In this document: piece after piece, positions 24,121-36,122 of the stretch
Layout of the letters: each line of letters begins with the position of its first letter
How positions within the stretch are numbered: position 1 is the stretch's first letter
DNA from: Littorina saxatilis
Taxonomy: Eukaryota > Mollusca > Gastropoda > Littorinimorpha > Littorinidae
Assembly (NCBI RefSeq): GCF_037325665.1
Contig: NC_090245.1
Span: 73,522,583 to 73,586,582 of the forward strand
Reading direction: 5' to 3'
Length of the DNA stretch: 64,000 nt
Program-made: the position numbers and the translations under genes
The notes under the pieces: generated by a model
Databases searched by the model: none
Told to the model about the DNA's origin: nothing
The model's input: the letters and a program-made list of their open reading frames with translations, nothing else

Positions 24121-25234
24121 CATCCTACAATTGTACGTATGTGCTGCTGTAATTGAACCAGGCTCCTTTCTGTGCACAATTGGTTTTTGTTACACCTGTG
24201 TCAGAATGCAAAATTATCTCATATTTTTTTTAAACATTTTACACATAGAAAGAGCAGCCAGGTCGTTGAGGTTGGTATATTTCCTGGAAGGATTATCCTT
24301 TCCCGTGTAAAATATTATATTGGTCTCTCAAGTGATTTACAAGAGAGTGAAAACTGAAATACTCACACATGTTCACTGTCAAACAGAAGAGTGCAAATTG
24401 TTCCATGACATTTGCTTTACACCCTTGGAAGTCTCCCAATCATTCCTACTTGTTTTGCAGTTTCACAACCTGCAAAATAACAATCAAACTAAGGTAATGA
24501 TCTTCTGCCTCCTCCTCAGTCTCTTTCTACAATAGAATAAAGATTAAAAATCTAAACTAAAAGAGTGTTTTAAAGTAGTAATTATATCAAATATAACTGT
24601 TAATCAAAACTGCACACAGTTAGAAATCTGTACGTATACAACAAACTTAACAAAAACGAATTCCTAAAGAAAAACTGCCAAAACACCTTTGAGAAAGAAC
24701 AGTTCCAACAGCCAGGCTGCATATCTGCATACACAGCAGCAACAACAAACAACAACAGCTGCGAACGGTTACGTTGTCGAAGCAATGCTAATGCAGCAGA
24801 ACAAATCAAATCAAAGAGTAAATCATACAACTGAACTTCGCTTGGACCAACGTACAGGGAGGGGGGGTTTGCGGTGTGTTTAGCGGGCTGCGCATGCAAA
24901 CTGACACAAGATCAAGATGATCATGTGCCTGTGGAAAACACAAACGCAGACCAGCAACAACTAAATAAAGCGTACTGCACAAAAGACATCAACTTGATCA
25001 AGATATATATACATACTGCAATGACTCGGTGCTCTCTTGTAACCAGTAAAGCCATTATTATGAAAGAAGAAAAACTGCTCAATAGGAACAGGAACTTCGC
25101 TCGAATGTCGCCATTACGAATCGCAACGAACGCTTCTTTTCTTGACAGACTTGTCAGCTGCTAAGTCACATGACACATTTTCGATCACATGTCTTCTGCT
25201 ATGATTACATTAGGGTCGCTTGGTTCAGCTTGAT
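24121..25234. other. unique sequence, no gene recognised
   Basis: Two overlapping frames of about 100 codons (24600-24899 minus, 24874-25164 plus) have no domain or splice support. A short CAA-rich stretch lies near 24740. Confidence 0.4.
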
Positions 25235-26115
25235 GCAAAAAAATGAAACAAGTCGCGTAAGGCGAAAATACAATATTTAGTCAAGTAGCTGTCGAACTCA
25301 CAGAATGAAACTGAACGCAATGCAACGCAGCAAGACCGTATACTCGTAGTCCACCGCTCACGGCATAGGCAGTGAAATTGACAAGAAGAGCGGGGTAGTA
25401 GTTGCGCTAAGAAGGATAGCACGCTTTTCTGTACCTCTCTTTGTTTTAACTTTCTGAGCGTGTTTTTAATCCAAACATATCATATCTATATGTTTTTGGA
25501 ATCAGGAACCGACAAGGAATAAGATGAAAGTGTTTTTAAATTGATTTGGACAATTTAATTTTGATAATAATTTTTATATATTTAATTTTCAGAGCTTGTT
25601 TTTAATCCGAATATAACATATTTATATGTTTTTGGAATCAGCAAATGATGGAGAATAAGATAAACGTAAATTTGGATCGTTTTATAAATTTTTATTTTTT
25701 TTTACAATTTTCAGATTTTTAATGACCAAAGTCATTAATTAATTTTTAAGCCACCAAGCTGAAATGCAATACCGAAGTCCGGGCTTCGTCGAAGATTACT
25801 TGACCAAAATTTCAACCAATTTGGTTGAAAAATGAGGGCGTGACAGTGCCGCCTCAACTTTCACGAAAAGCCGGATATGACGTCATCAAAGACATTTATC
25901 AAAAAAATGAAAAAAACGTTCGGGGATTTCATACCCAGGAACTCTCATGTCAAATTTCATAAAGATCGGTCCAGTAGTTTAGTCTGAATCGCTCTACACA
26001 CACACACACACGCACACACGCACACACGCACACACACACGCACATACACCACGACCCTCGTTTCGATTCCCCCTCGATGTTAAAATATTTAGTCAAAACT
26101 TGACTAAATATAACA
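25235..26115. mobile_element. abundant unclassified transposable element, about 880 bp
   Basis: The ends share ATATTTAGTCAAG (25273-25285, and in the 26081-26113 hairpin as ATATTTAGTCAA and its reverse TTGACTAAATAT). Interior has two related blocks with TTTTTAATCC and ATATGTTTTTGGAATCAG, then a LINE-like AAGATCGGTCCAGTAGTTTA phrase and a (CA)n tract at 25996-26046. A truncated copy at 43323-43960 is split by a SINE. No ORF is visible. Confidence 0.6.
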
Positions 26116-26789
26116 ACTTTTATTGGTACACGGCGAGTAGGTGGTGTGCTTTCTGCCAGCTACTGAAGCCGCGCGCGAGGCAATGGGGCGTTGCTCTACT
26201 CTGACCTTTTATCGGCCACGCACGGTCCGATCAGTACATCCTCACTGTTATCTCCCACCCCCCCCCCCCCCCCTCCCCTTCATTTTTCTCCCTATGAATT
26301 TTGTGTGTGTGAAAACATGTAACAGACAGTCCCAGGATTCGTATGTTTAAAGTGAGATGATATGGCTATTGGTAAGCAAGTAAAACTGACCATGCATACA
26401 GCCTTTATCAAATTATTTTGTTACCTTTTTTCCCCCTCCAAACTATACTTTTATTTCAAATATAAAATTTTCGTTCTTTTTAGATCGGGCCAGGAACTCC
26501 ACACGCAAATTTCGTATACTTTCGCCGGATCAGTTTTGAAAGTTCCCAAATGTAAAATATGCAACTATGATGCTAGTGACATACGATATGAAAGACAAAA
26601 CAAATCCTTAGCAGAAAAAAACAATGCTTCAGCGGATGATGACATTATTCAAAGTTGCTGCAGAAAAACAATTTTCTTCTGCAGCGGCATTTGTTTTTCT
26701 GCAGAATAACCGAATAAAGTCATAATCCGCTAAGGATACAAAACGATAGGGAGAGAAACACAAAGAAAAAGAAGAAACAAGAAGGGCAA

Positions 26790-27620
26790 AGCCCATACGA
26801 CTCACATGCTTGACCTTGACCTTTACATGACCTTGACCTTCAGGGTCAAGGTCAAATAACTAAATATCGCAATGACATCATACACTAAGAACTGCTTTAC
26901 ACATTTTTCCTACCAAAATACATGTGACCTTGACCCAAGATCAAGGTCATCCAAGGTCATGCAACACAAAGCTGTTAATTCAAGACATAGGAAGTACAAT
27001 GGTGCTTATTGGCTCTTTCTACCATGAGATATGGTCACATTTAGTGGTTCACTACCTTATTTTGGTCACATTTCATAAGGGTCAAAGTGACCTTGACCTT
27101 GATCATATGTGACCAAATGTGTCTCATGATGAAAGCATAACATGTGCCCCACATAATTTTTAAGTTTGAAACAGTTATCTTCCATAGTTCAGGGTCAAGG
27201 TCACTTCAAAATATGTATACAATCCAACTTTGAAGAGCTCCTGTGACCTTGACCTTGAAGCAAGGTAAACCAAACTGGTATCAAAAGATGGGGCTTACTT
27301 TGCCCTATATATCATATATAGGTGAGGTATTCAATCTCAAAAACTTCAGAGAAAATGTGAAAAATGTGAAAAATAGCTGTTTTTTAGACAACATTTATGG
27401 CTCCTGCGACCTTGACCTTGAAGCAAGGTCAAGATGCTATGTATGTTTTTTGGGGCCTTGTCATCATACACCATCTTGCCAAATTTGGTACTGATAGACT
27501 GAATAGTGTCCAAGAAATATCCAACGTTAAAGTTTTCCGGACGGACGGACGGACGGACGGACGGACGACTCGGGTGAGTACATAGACTCACTTTTGCTTC
27601 GCATGTGAGTCAAAAAAGGG
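26790..27620 (+). mobile_element. LINE 3' region rich in TGACCTTGACC
   Basis: Repeated TGACCTTGACCTT and reverse AAGGTCAAGGTCA phrases, then ATATCCAACGTTAAAG, a GGAC tandem (27538-27565) and ATAGACTCACTTTTGCTTC. It is organised like the 19258 tail and so probably an RTE-like LINE 3' end. Confidence 0.55.
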
Positions 27621-27820
27621 GGAGTGTATCAATTGAAACCTTTCTGAGAAAACAACCACCCAACCATTATTGAACTATGATGTTCTTCGTGCAGCAGGGC
27701 ATAAAGCCATCACAAGTCCATCGTCAGTCCTCATCGAGGTGCCGGCTGTGGGGTGTGTGTAGAATCTGCGCAGAAATTAAACAGGCAACCTGAACAGCTG
27801 TCAAGCCATTATATTGTGAT

Positions 27821-27891
27821 ACACACACACACACACACACATACACACACACACACACACAGTAACTGTACACAGCATTGTGAAATGATTT

Positions 27892-27964
<73 letters not shown>
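27821..27964. repeat. (AC)n and (AG)n microsatellites
   Basis: AC tract at about 27821-27862 and a pure AG tract at about 27894-27964. Confidence 0.95.
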
Positions 27965-27965
<1 letters not shown>

Positions 27966-28172
27966 ACGCCAATGCAATCGTATGTAAGCATCATTTGGTG
28001 GTCGAAGCAATGTCGCGGTACACTGTGAACCTGTCGGTTACAGGATTTGAACCCCCCATGAACCCATGCACCAAAAGATAACACAAAAGGAATTATGACC
28101 GTTTTCTTTCTTTTTCTCCTTGTTAATTTCTTAGTGACACTGTTTTATGTATTAGGAAAAGCAACTGAGTAC

Positions 28173-29057
28173 GGGGCACCATGTGTTTATTAATTCTATA
28201 TTGTGCATTCTATGCATGTAATGTGTTCTATGCATAGAGAATGCATTCTATACGCATAAAATAGCTTTCTTTGTGCATAGATCTAGAATGCATTATCTGC
28301 CCACAGAAAGCATTCTTTGCATAGAATGCTTTCTATGTGCATAGAATGTATTCTTTAGTATTATGCATTTTGTATGTGAACCAACAATTCATTTGTATAA
28401 CATAAATGTTTATTCTCTACGTCGAATTGAATTATATAACAGGGAATGACATTCTTTACATTGAAAGAATTCTATGTTATAGAACAAAATTCCCTGTTAT
28501 AAAATTCATTTCTATGTTACAGAATTGATTAGTTTGTGATAATACTGATATATCAGTTATCACAGAATTTGATTCTTTGTGTACACAATAATATGAAATG
28601 TTCACAATGTATTCCATGTGTACATTATTCTTTGTGCAAAATGCATTCTATGTGCCGCGCCGCAATTCATTCTGTGATCACCATAGAATGCATTTTACAG
28701 ATATAATTTAATTCTATTGCAATAGAATTAAATTCAACTACTTTTTTTTTTAAACAAAGAATCAAATTCAAATATATGAAATCTTACTCTGTAACAAAGA
28801 TTCAAATCCTGTAAGTATAGAATTGAATCCAATGTATAGAACTACATTCTATAGCATTTATAGAATAATATTTCATGTTATACAAATAAATTCTTTGTTC
28901 AGATACAAATTTACGATTGACACAGAATGCATTCTATGCACACAATGCATTCTATGCGCATATAATGTTTCTAAGAACATAGAATGCCTTCTATGCGCAT
29001 AGAATGCATTCTATGCATATAATGCTCAATATGCAATTAATGGACATATGGCGCCCC
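28173..29057. mobile_element. foldback element built on AGAATGCATTCT palindromes (family P2)
   Basis: Terminal inverted repeats GGGGCACCATGTGTTTATTA and, reversed, GGGGCGCCATATGTCCATTA open a structure in which almost every stretch is a short palindrome: ATAGAATGCATTCTATGCAT near the ends, and TTCTATGTTATAGAA, ATATCAGTTATCAC and TTGCAATAGAATTAAAT types further in. About 885 bp, no coding capacity. Confidence 0.65.
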
Positions 29058-29631
29058 CATTTCACAAAGAAACGGAAAAAATGATTTTTATAGCTACTGT
29101 AGTTGATATTCATGAACTTGACGTAGTAGCTTTCACTCCAACGTGCTCTGTGGTATTCTGTTGGGAAGCTGCAAAGACCAAATGCAATCAGAAATCGTCT
29201 ACTGATAGCGCAGCAGTAGAATCTACTGAAAGTGTAGCAGTAGAAGATGAAACTGTGAAGAGAAAATGATGTCGGTAGATCTATACACAATGACTCCCAT
29301 CGTCCGTTTCCCCGTTCATCAACTCTCTCAGGGACATAGACAGGCACAAACACATAGTATACTAGGGACACACACACACGCCGCACACACACACACGCAC
29401 GCGCGCATACTTCATACATTATCATTGAGTGGAGACCCCGAAGTAGTTAACATACATGTGTACAATCTATGATCACATAAACTTACATAGAACTTACCAG
29501 CTAGGGGTGAGAAATTATTCTGCCAACTTCAATTGAATGGTTCTGCGTCTACTGTGATTCACTTCTTATCTGTTGACTGGACGTAGATCTAACTCTGGGC
29601 GAGAACCGGGTGGCTGAACAGAGGTGAACAC

Positions 29632-29981
29632 GGAGTAAACAGGGAGTGACTGCAAGCGAGATAATAAACTAAGAGTAATACCTAATATACTGGACTCGCA
29701 ACGAAATATATAAACAAATGACAATGGACAACGTTTCGACCTAAAGGTCTTCAACAGGTAAAAAAAATGAAAACAACAATACATTTATAACAAAACGACT
29801 TATCAGAGAAGATGGCGATGCTTCACAGCGCATCGCCATCTTCTCTGATAAGTCGTTTTGTTATTTGTATTGTTGTTTTCATTTTTTTTTTAACCTGTTG
29901 AAGACCTTTAGGTCGAAACGTTGTCCATTGTCATTTGTTTATATATTTCGTTGCGAGTCCAGTATATTAGGTATTACTCTT
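29632..29981. mobile_element. near-perfect palindromic insertion, Penelope-like features
   Basis: Arms from 29670 and to 29982 are almost exact reverse complements (about 145 bp each), meeting at GATGGCGATG and CATCGCCATC around 29826. A 12-bp direct repeat AGAGGTGAACAC flanks it at 29620-29631 and 29982-29993. Each arm contains GACCTTTAGGTCGAAACG, resembling the hammerhead-bearing ends of Penelope-like elements. The two arms differ at only a few positions. Confidence 0.6.
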
Positions 29982-30823
29982 AGAGGTGAACACTTCAAAG
30001 TAAAACCAAAGCTGTAAATCAGTCAACAGTGTGTTCAAACAAAAACAAACTGCACATCTTGCTTACCACACTGGGAAGATCGAGATTCGACCACATGATA
30101 CATGTACACTTTGTGATTTCCTGATTTACTCCTCAACCGTTTGTTGTGACCTCCCGTTTGTTCACAGATCTAAATGCAAGGAATGGCATTTTCGGCTAGA
30201 GAAAAATAAAGATGTTGATACAATCTAATCAACCCGTACTCCTCTGACTGTGTTTTAAATACAACTCTTCAATCATAATTTTGCTATCCATTTTGTCGGA
30301 CTTTCTAGCAGCAATTCAAACAGAAAATAATGAATGCATGTTGCATTAACTAAAAATATCACAAGAAAAAATGGAGTAGATCTAACGTAACTATGAACAA
30401 AAATGACAAGACGTTTCTCTACAACATGCCCACAAATGTTTGATCCCAGGTAGCACTCACATTAGGAAATGGGCTTTTGTTATAACATGGACACAAAAAT
30501 TATATATATACTGTCTCACTTACCTTGCAAGTGTGAACAAACAAACATGAGTTGAACAGCGCGCTCTCAGACTTTAAAAAACAAAATGGCTGACAGTAAC
30601 TCACAGTTGTCTGTTTACCGCATTTTACTGTGTGAGCAGAGATGAAGTGCTTGACATTCATTCTTGGAAAAGTTTCCAAAAGGACTAAAAAATGAAATTG
30701 AATAAATCATAAATAGAAAAACAGTATTATTCTGCAGATGTATTCATGTTACATGCACGTTTGCAAAATGAATAGTGCATGTCCTTCGCGCAATGATACG
30801 TAGTACTTTTTGAATAAAGTAGG

Positions 30824-31130
30824 GCAGTCTCCTGAAAGTACTACAGTAAGCGTAGTACTTTTACTTCAGCTGTGGTACTTGTACTTCACCAGGGTACTCT
30901 CGGTACTATAGTACAAAGTACAAAGTACTCTAGTGTACCACACAGTACTATAGTACATGGTACATTTACTTCACAGTACTATAGTACAAAGTACTTTGTA
31001 CTATAGTACAATATGGTACATACTATAGTACATGGTACATTTACTGCAGTTTACTATAGTACAGGGTACATTTACTATAGTTTACTATAGTATACTATAG
31101 TACATCGTGTGGTACTTTTTCAGCTGGGGC
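30824..31130. repeat. second ACTATAGT block (family P1)
   Basis: Dense GTACTATAGTACA, AGTACTATAG and GTACATGG variants ending in GGTACTTTTTCAGCTGGGGC, the reverse of the opening of the block at 13275. Confidence 0.7.
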
Positions 31131-31660
31131 ATCACAGACGCGCTCTTATTGACAGGCGCGCATATATATAGTGTGGACAATTATACACGAGCGCTTATCG
31201 TTTACATAGCCTATTGTGATATATGCATGGCCACTATGATCATCGAATCACCGACCACTCAACACTGACTTGTTTCTACCACCCGGACAACACAAACTCC
31301 GTTGAGAAGGATTATCATAACACAAGTTATCTAAGCTTCAAGCAGGCTACTCCAGTCGACACCGACTACATAGTGGAAGGTCCCGCTTGGGGGATTACAC
31401 ACCGTGCGACGGGAGCGATCAACTGATTACTCATTACATGAATTATTTTGAAGGGTTGAAATCAGTCATTCCTTTTCTATTCAGATTATGGCCATGGGCC
31501 GCAAGGAGACAATGAGGTCATCATAGTTTCAGTAGACCGATTGCACATGAATGTCACAACGTGACATTCTTTCAGTCAGTCATAATAAACACAATTCACT
31601 ACGTCAGTCAGTGTTTCATTCGTTCGAGCTTAAAACTACATCATTTGTGTTTAGATACAT
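31131..31660. other. no gene recognised
   Basis: A 67-codon frame (31223-31426) lacks domain or splice support. Confidence 0.4.
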
Positions 31661-31669
31661 CTACAACAA

Positions 31670-31950
31670 CAGTGACAACAAACGCGGCATGCTGGGCCGT
31701 ATGTGTGTGTCTGTTAAGTTTTGCTACAACGGTCTAAATAATCAGACCTGTGATGCAGGAACTTTTTCGTAGGCATCCATAGAATGGTCTGCATGATGCG
31801 ATGCTGACACACGTCGACGAGCACTGGCAGGCACAAAGACAAGAATCTTAAAAATAAAATAATACATTGTAGCCTACGTTGACTCTGGATAGACTAGAAA
31901 GTCATACCCGCACTGCTGCCGATCGGACTCGAACTGCACAGTAGTCAAGG
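31670..31950 (-). mobile_element. diverged SINE family C
   Basis: Shares GTTGACTCTGGATAGACT, the AGAATCTTA phrase and the GATGGTCTGCATGATG type body with 597-876, with a decayed tRNA head near 31930. Confidence 0.5.
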
Positions 31951-32931
31951 CCGCTAACAACAAACCGGCTGTGCAATGCGGGATGCTTCAACAAACCACA
32001 CACATGGCTGTATAAAGAGCGGGTTTAGCATTTTACATGATCTCTTATTTGAAGAGAGTATCTTGATCATCATCTTCACTGCACGTATCGTTATACAGCC
32101 TTCCATATCGAATAAGAAGCAAAAGCTTGGTGGAAATAGTTGACTGTGTTCTGGGGTAAAAACTAAAAATCCAAAGAGTGTATTATTACTGAACTGAGGA
32201 AATGTGGATTGGATGTGGGTGAATGACCATCTCAGTGGCAGGGGAATGGGAGTGTGCATGTGTGTTTGGTGTGTGTGCTTTTAATTTTCCTTGTGTGTGT
32301 ATATATATATATGTGAGTGAATAAAGAGAATATAGAGAATATAAATAAAGAGTGGGCACAATTACGTGAAATTAGTTTACTTATATCCGTCCATGCATAT
32401 TATTATTATTATTATTTTGTTCTTGACGCAATTATGATATTGTATATATACATTTGATGTACATGCGCGAAATGCATATTTAACTCTGTGACGTTGCGCT
32501 TTACAAGCATTATTCAGTAATCCGAGGTTGTTTTTTTGTTTTCTTCAGTATGCAAACAAAAGCAAGCCGTAAGCAAACATTACAGGTAGCCTTCTATTAT
32601 AGCGCATATGTGCCAGGATTATGGGATCATCATTCGAAACTTCCGACTTTGTGTAGCTGATCTTTCACCCTTCACACCACGTGTCATGGAGTGAGTTATG
32701 TGTGATCTCTGCCATCGTGTGAGCGTTTGTGTTTGGTTGGATTGCTGCACTTTGAACATTCATTAATTTATTATCTTGAGGAAGTTGTGGTATCCACCGA
32801 GTCAGTCAAATTAACATAGAATGTGTGTGTCGTGCTGTGTGAAATAGGCGGGATTCAGGAAGTTATACGGAATAGTCAATTTCATCATTAGTGAGACCGT
32901 ATCCAAAGATAAATCAGACCAGTGATTAGGA

Positions 32932-33062
<131 letters not shown>

Positions 33063-33775
33063 ACAATGATGAAGATTGTATAAGTTTGAAATTGAATGAG
33101 GCACGCGTGAGTTTGTGTGTGTATACGAGTGTTTGTTTAAGGCGTATGTGTGTCCGTTTTTCTATATATGTGTGGTGCGAATTTTATGTGTTCGAGATTT
33201 GCAAGAGGCCATGTCTGTGTGTGTAACTATGGGTGTGTACGTGTATAAGAGAGACATAGAGAGGGAAAGAGAGCGAGCGAGAGAGGGGAAACAGATTTGT
33301 CCTTTGCTGGGGGCAGTGCTGAACTTCTACTTAATTTAAATGTTGTGACCCAAGTACATAACTTTCTTCCTTTTTGAAACTGAATCGGCATCGCCCTCAT
33401 TGGGCCATATTTCTTCCAAAACACACCACACACACTTCTGTTTTTTAACTCTTCTTTTATTTGTGTCCAAAATGCAGAAAGAGAAACACTACATTTACAG
33501 AGAAAGCACTGTACACAAAGAAAAGATCATATTTAAACCAAAAAAACACGCACAAAAAAAGAAGGAACCTCTCTAAAGAACTCGCGAGTGATCCGGTATG
33601 AAAGTGGACAGCTTCGATCATGGAAATACAGACACTTAATATAACCTTTACCGGATGTCGCATTTAGCTACACACTGCCGATGTAACAGTTCTCTCACGA
33701 CCCATACAAAATAATACATCTCACATAGGCGTCGCCATACTGTTTCTACCGAAGATACAGGTCTCTCACGACCCA

Positions 33776-34255
33776 TGCACGTCACAGAAGCTTTCAGTGT
33801 CTATCCCTCTGCTACCCATACACTAGCAGAAGCTTTCAGTGTCTATCCCACTGCTACCCATACACTAGCAGAAGCTTTCAGTGTCTATCCCTCTGCTACC
33901 CATACACTAGCAGAAGCTTTCAGTGTCTATCCCACTGCTACCCATACACTAGCAGAAGCTTTCAGTGTCTATCCCACTGCTACCCATACACTAGCAGAAG
34001 CTTTCAGTGTCTATCCCTCTGCTACCCATACACTAGCAGAAGCTTTCAGTGTCTATCCCTCTGCTACCCATACACTAGCAGAAGCTTTCAGTGTCTATCC
34101 CTCTGCTACCCATACACTAGCAGAAGCTTTCAGTGTCTATCCCTCTGCTACCCATGCACGTCACAGAAGCTTTCAGTGTCTATCCCTCTGCTACCCATAC
34201 ACTAGCAGAAGCTTTCAGTGTCTATCCCTCTGCTACCCATACACTAGCAGAAGCT
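33776..34255 (+). repeat. 42-bp minisatellite open in two frames
   Basis: About 11 copies of a 42-bp unit that contains AAGCTTTCAGTGTCTATCC and CTCTGCTACCCATACACTAG. Because 42 is a multiple of three, one frame reads as a 14-residue repeat AEAFSVYPSATHTL for about 125 residues after an ATG at 33775, and a second frame (RSFQCLSLCYPYTS) is also open. Units differ at one position (Ser or Thr) and one unit near 34155 carries an irregular GCACGTCACAGAAG junction that also starts the array and switches frame. All three minus frames have a stop in every unit. It is more likely a non-coding satellite than a protein. Confidence 0.75.
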
Positions 34256-34475
34256 TGACTTTTTAAATTGTATGGGTCCTGTATAACACAGGAAGCACAG
34301 TAACGGTTAGTTTTAACTTACATATAATATACAAGTAACTAATTACGTAATTAGTATGATTTCGAAGAATACCTAACAATAGTAACATTTCCTTGGAGTA
34401 GTTTGACTAGTTCAAGAGATCTAAACAACGAAGTGACTGTGGTAAGATGAACAAAGTTCAAGAGATATCAGTGTT

Positions 34476-34641
34476 TTATTGTGTCTCTGGGTTGTGGATG
34501 ACCCAGAAAGTCCGGCAAAGGTTATAGAGTAAGTGTGGCATTGCAGGGCAGACTTCTTCTTCTTCTTGGCATTCGCAGGCAGGGCAGACAAAACGGTTCA
34601 TCTGTGCCACCATCTTCCAGCTGTGGCCATGGAGAAACAGC
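34476..34641 (-). CDS. terminal exon of an unidentified gene
   Basis: On the minus strand an acceptor (TGTGTGTTTACAG) precedes 34641. The frame then reads LFLHGHSWKMVAQMN, RFVCPACECQEEEE, VCPAMPHLLYNLC, RTFWVIHNPETQ and ends at TAA 34478-34476. CPAC may be half of a zinc site; the second half is not obvious. The hexamer AATAAA (34480-34475) overlaps the stop codon, so the 3' UTR would be very short. The exon lies downstream of the helicase exons on the same strand but its residues do not match a DEAD-box C-terminus, so it probably belongs to another gene. Family not recognised; the GAA run encoding EEEE could be of SINE origin. Confidence 0.4.
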
Positions 34642-34699
34642 CTGTAAACACACAACATACAGGCACAATGTTAGACACTCACAATGAACAAACTGATTT

Positions 34700-35295
34700 C
34701 ATAAATTGAAGGGGAAAAAACCATGTTGATACTCCGCTTCTTCTTCAGTAGAGCCATCAAAATCAATTGGGTGATTATTCTGAGGCTATTTAGTGGGATA
34801 TATATGCTCCTACCTATACCAAAATACCAAACAAAATCCTAATCGCGGAAGTTAATGTGACTGAAGGATAGAAGCACCGGACAATGGCTGTCCTTCCCCT
34901 GCTCGCAGCTACATCCTATGTAACGATGTGAGATTGGCCCCTCTGTCACCATACCCCCTCAATATAGTTCAGACTGAAATGTTTCCCGGTAAAATTAAAG
35001 AAGTGAACTTATTTAAGGACAAAAGACATGTCAGTTTCTTGCATGTGATTGTGAAGAAACTTGGTGGTGAAATTGAATAGATTTCACCCAAATATTTTAT
35101 TGCTTCAAAAACGCGTACCAAGTGGTTACATCCCTTGAATGAAAAGGGAAACATTTTAGAATGAATCACATTTCTAAGTTTAAACTAAAAAAAATTGGTT
35201 GGACAAATTTGACCCCATGAATGTTAGGTACATACGTTCGCTCGTCAGTACTATTGAAGGGTGTTTTCATGTTCAGTGTGAAGTTAATACAAGCT
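34700..35295. other. no gene recognised
   Basis: Contains a short plus-strand frame at 34978-35079 (MFPGKIKEVNLFKDKRH and on) that may be a decayed transposon ORF; too short to assign. Confidence 0.35.
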
Positions 35296-35299
35296 CAAC

Positions 35300-35646
35300 G
35301 AGCCTCCTAATCGGGAGGTCGTGAGTTTGAATCCCGGTTGCTGCCGCCTGGTGGGTTAAGAGTGGAGATTTTTCAGATCTCCCAGGTCAACTTACGTGCA
35401 GACCTGCTTAGTGACTTAACCCCCTTCGTGTGTACACGCAAGCACAAGACCAAATGCGCACGGAAAAGATCCTGTAATCCATGTCAGAGTGCGGTGGATT
35501 ATGGAAACACGAAAATACCCAGCATGCCTACTCAACGAAAGCGGAGTGAGCTGACTATGGTCTCAGAGTATAGTGTGGGGAACCCAAATGGGCAAAACGA
35601 GCTCACACGTAACCAGAAAAATTGTGGAACGCGGAAGAAGAAGAAG
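35300..35646 (+). mobile_element. SINE family A, head-truncated
   Basis: Begins within the tRNA-like head (CCTCCTAATCGGGAGG), keeps the body and the GAAGAAGAAG tail. Confidence 0.8.
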
Positions 35647-35727
35647 GTCACCGGTGACCGATGACTTTAAGTGTTCAGTATGTGAGTGTTTGCTGCATCA
35701 TCTATACCAGAAAACTAGTGTTTGGCC

Positions 35728-36122
35728 TGTTATTCTTCTTCTGTGTTCATGGGCTGAAACTCCCACATACACTCGTGTTTTTGCATGAGTGGATTTTTAC
35801 AAGTATGACACCCCCCCCCCCCCCCCCCCCCCCACTATTTAGGCAGCCATACGCCACTTTCTGAGGAAGCATGTTGGGAATTTTCGTGTTTTTATAACCC
35901 ACCTAACTCTGACATCGATTACAGGATCTTTTTCGTGCGCACTTGGTCTTGTGCTTGCGTGTACACACAAAAGGGGACAAGGCACTAGCTGGTCTGCACA
36001 TAAGTTGACCTTGGAGATTGGAAAAATCTCCACCTTAACCCACCAGGCGTGGCCGGGATTCGAACCCACTACCTTTGGCTTTGGAGGCCGGCGTCTTACC
36101 ACCAAGCCATTGTGCTTGTCAG
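35728..36122 (-). mobile_element. SINE family A
   Basis: Complete on the minus strand: head near 36122, body, and a CTTCTTC tail at 35728. A poly-C tract (about 35810-35833) sits where other copies read CGTTTTTACCCC. Confidence 0.8.

Noticed and set aside
27724-28084. Long Ser-Leu frames
   Set aside because: Translations of an AG microsatellite.
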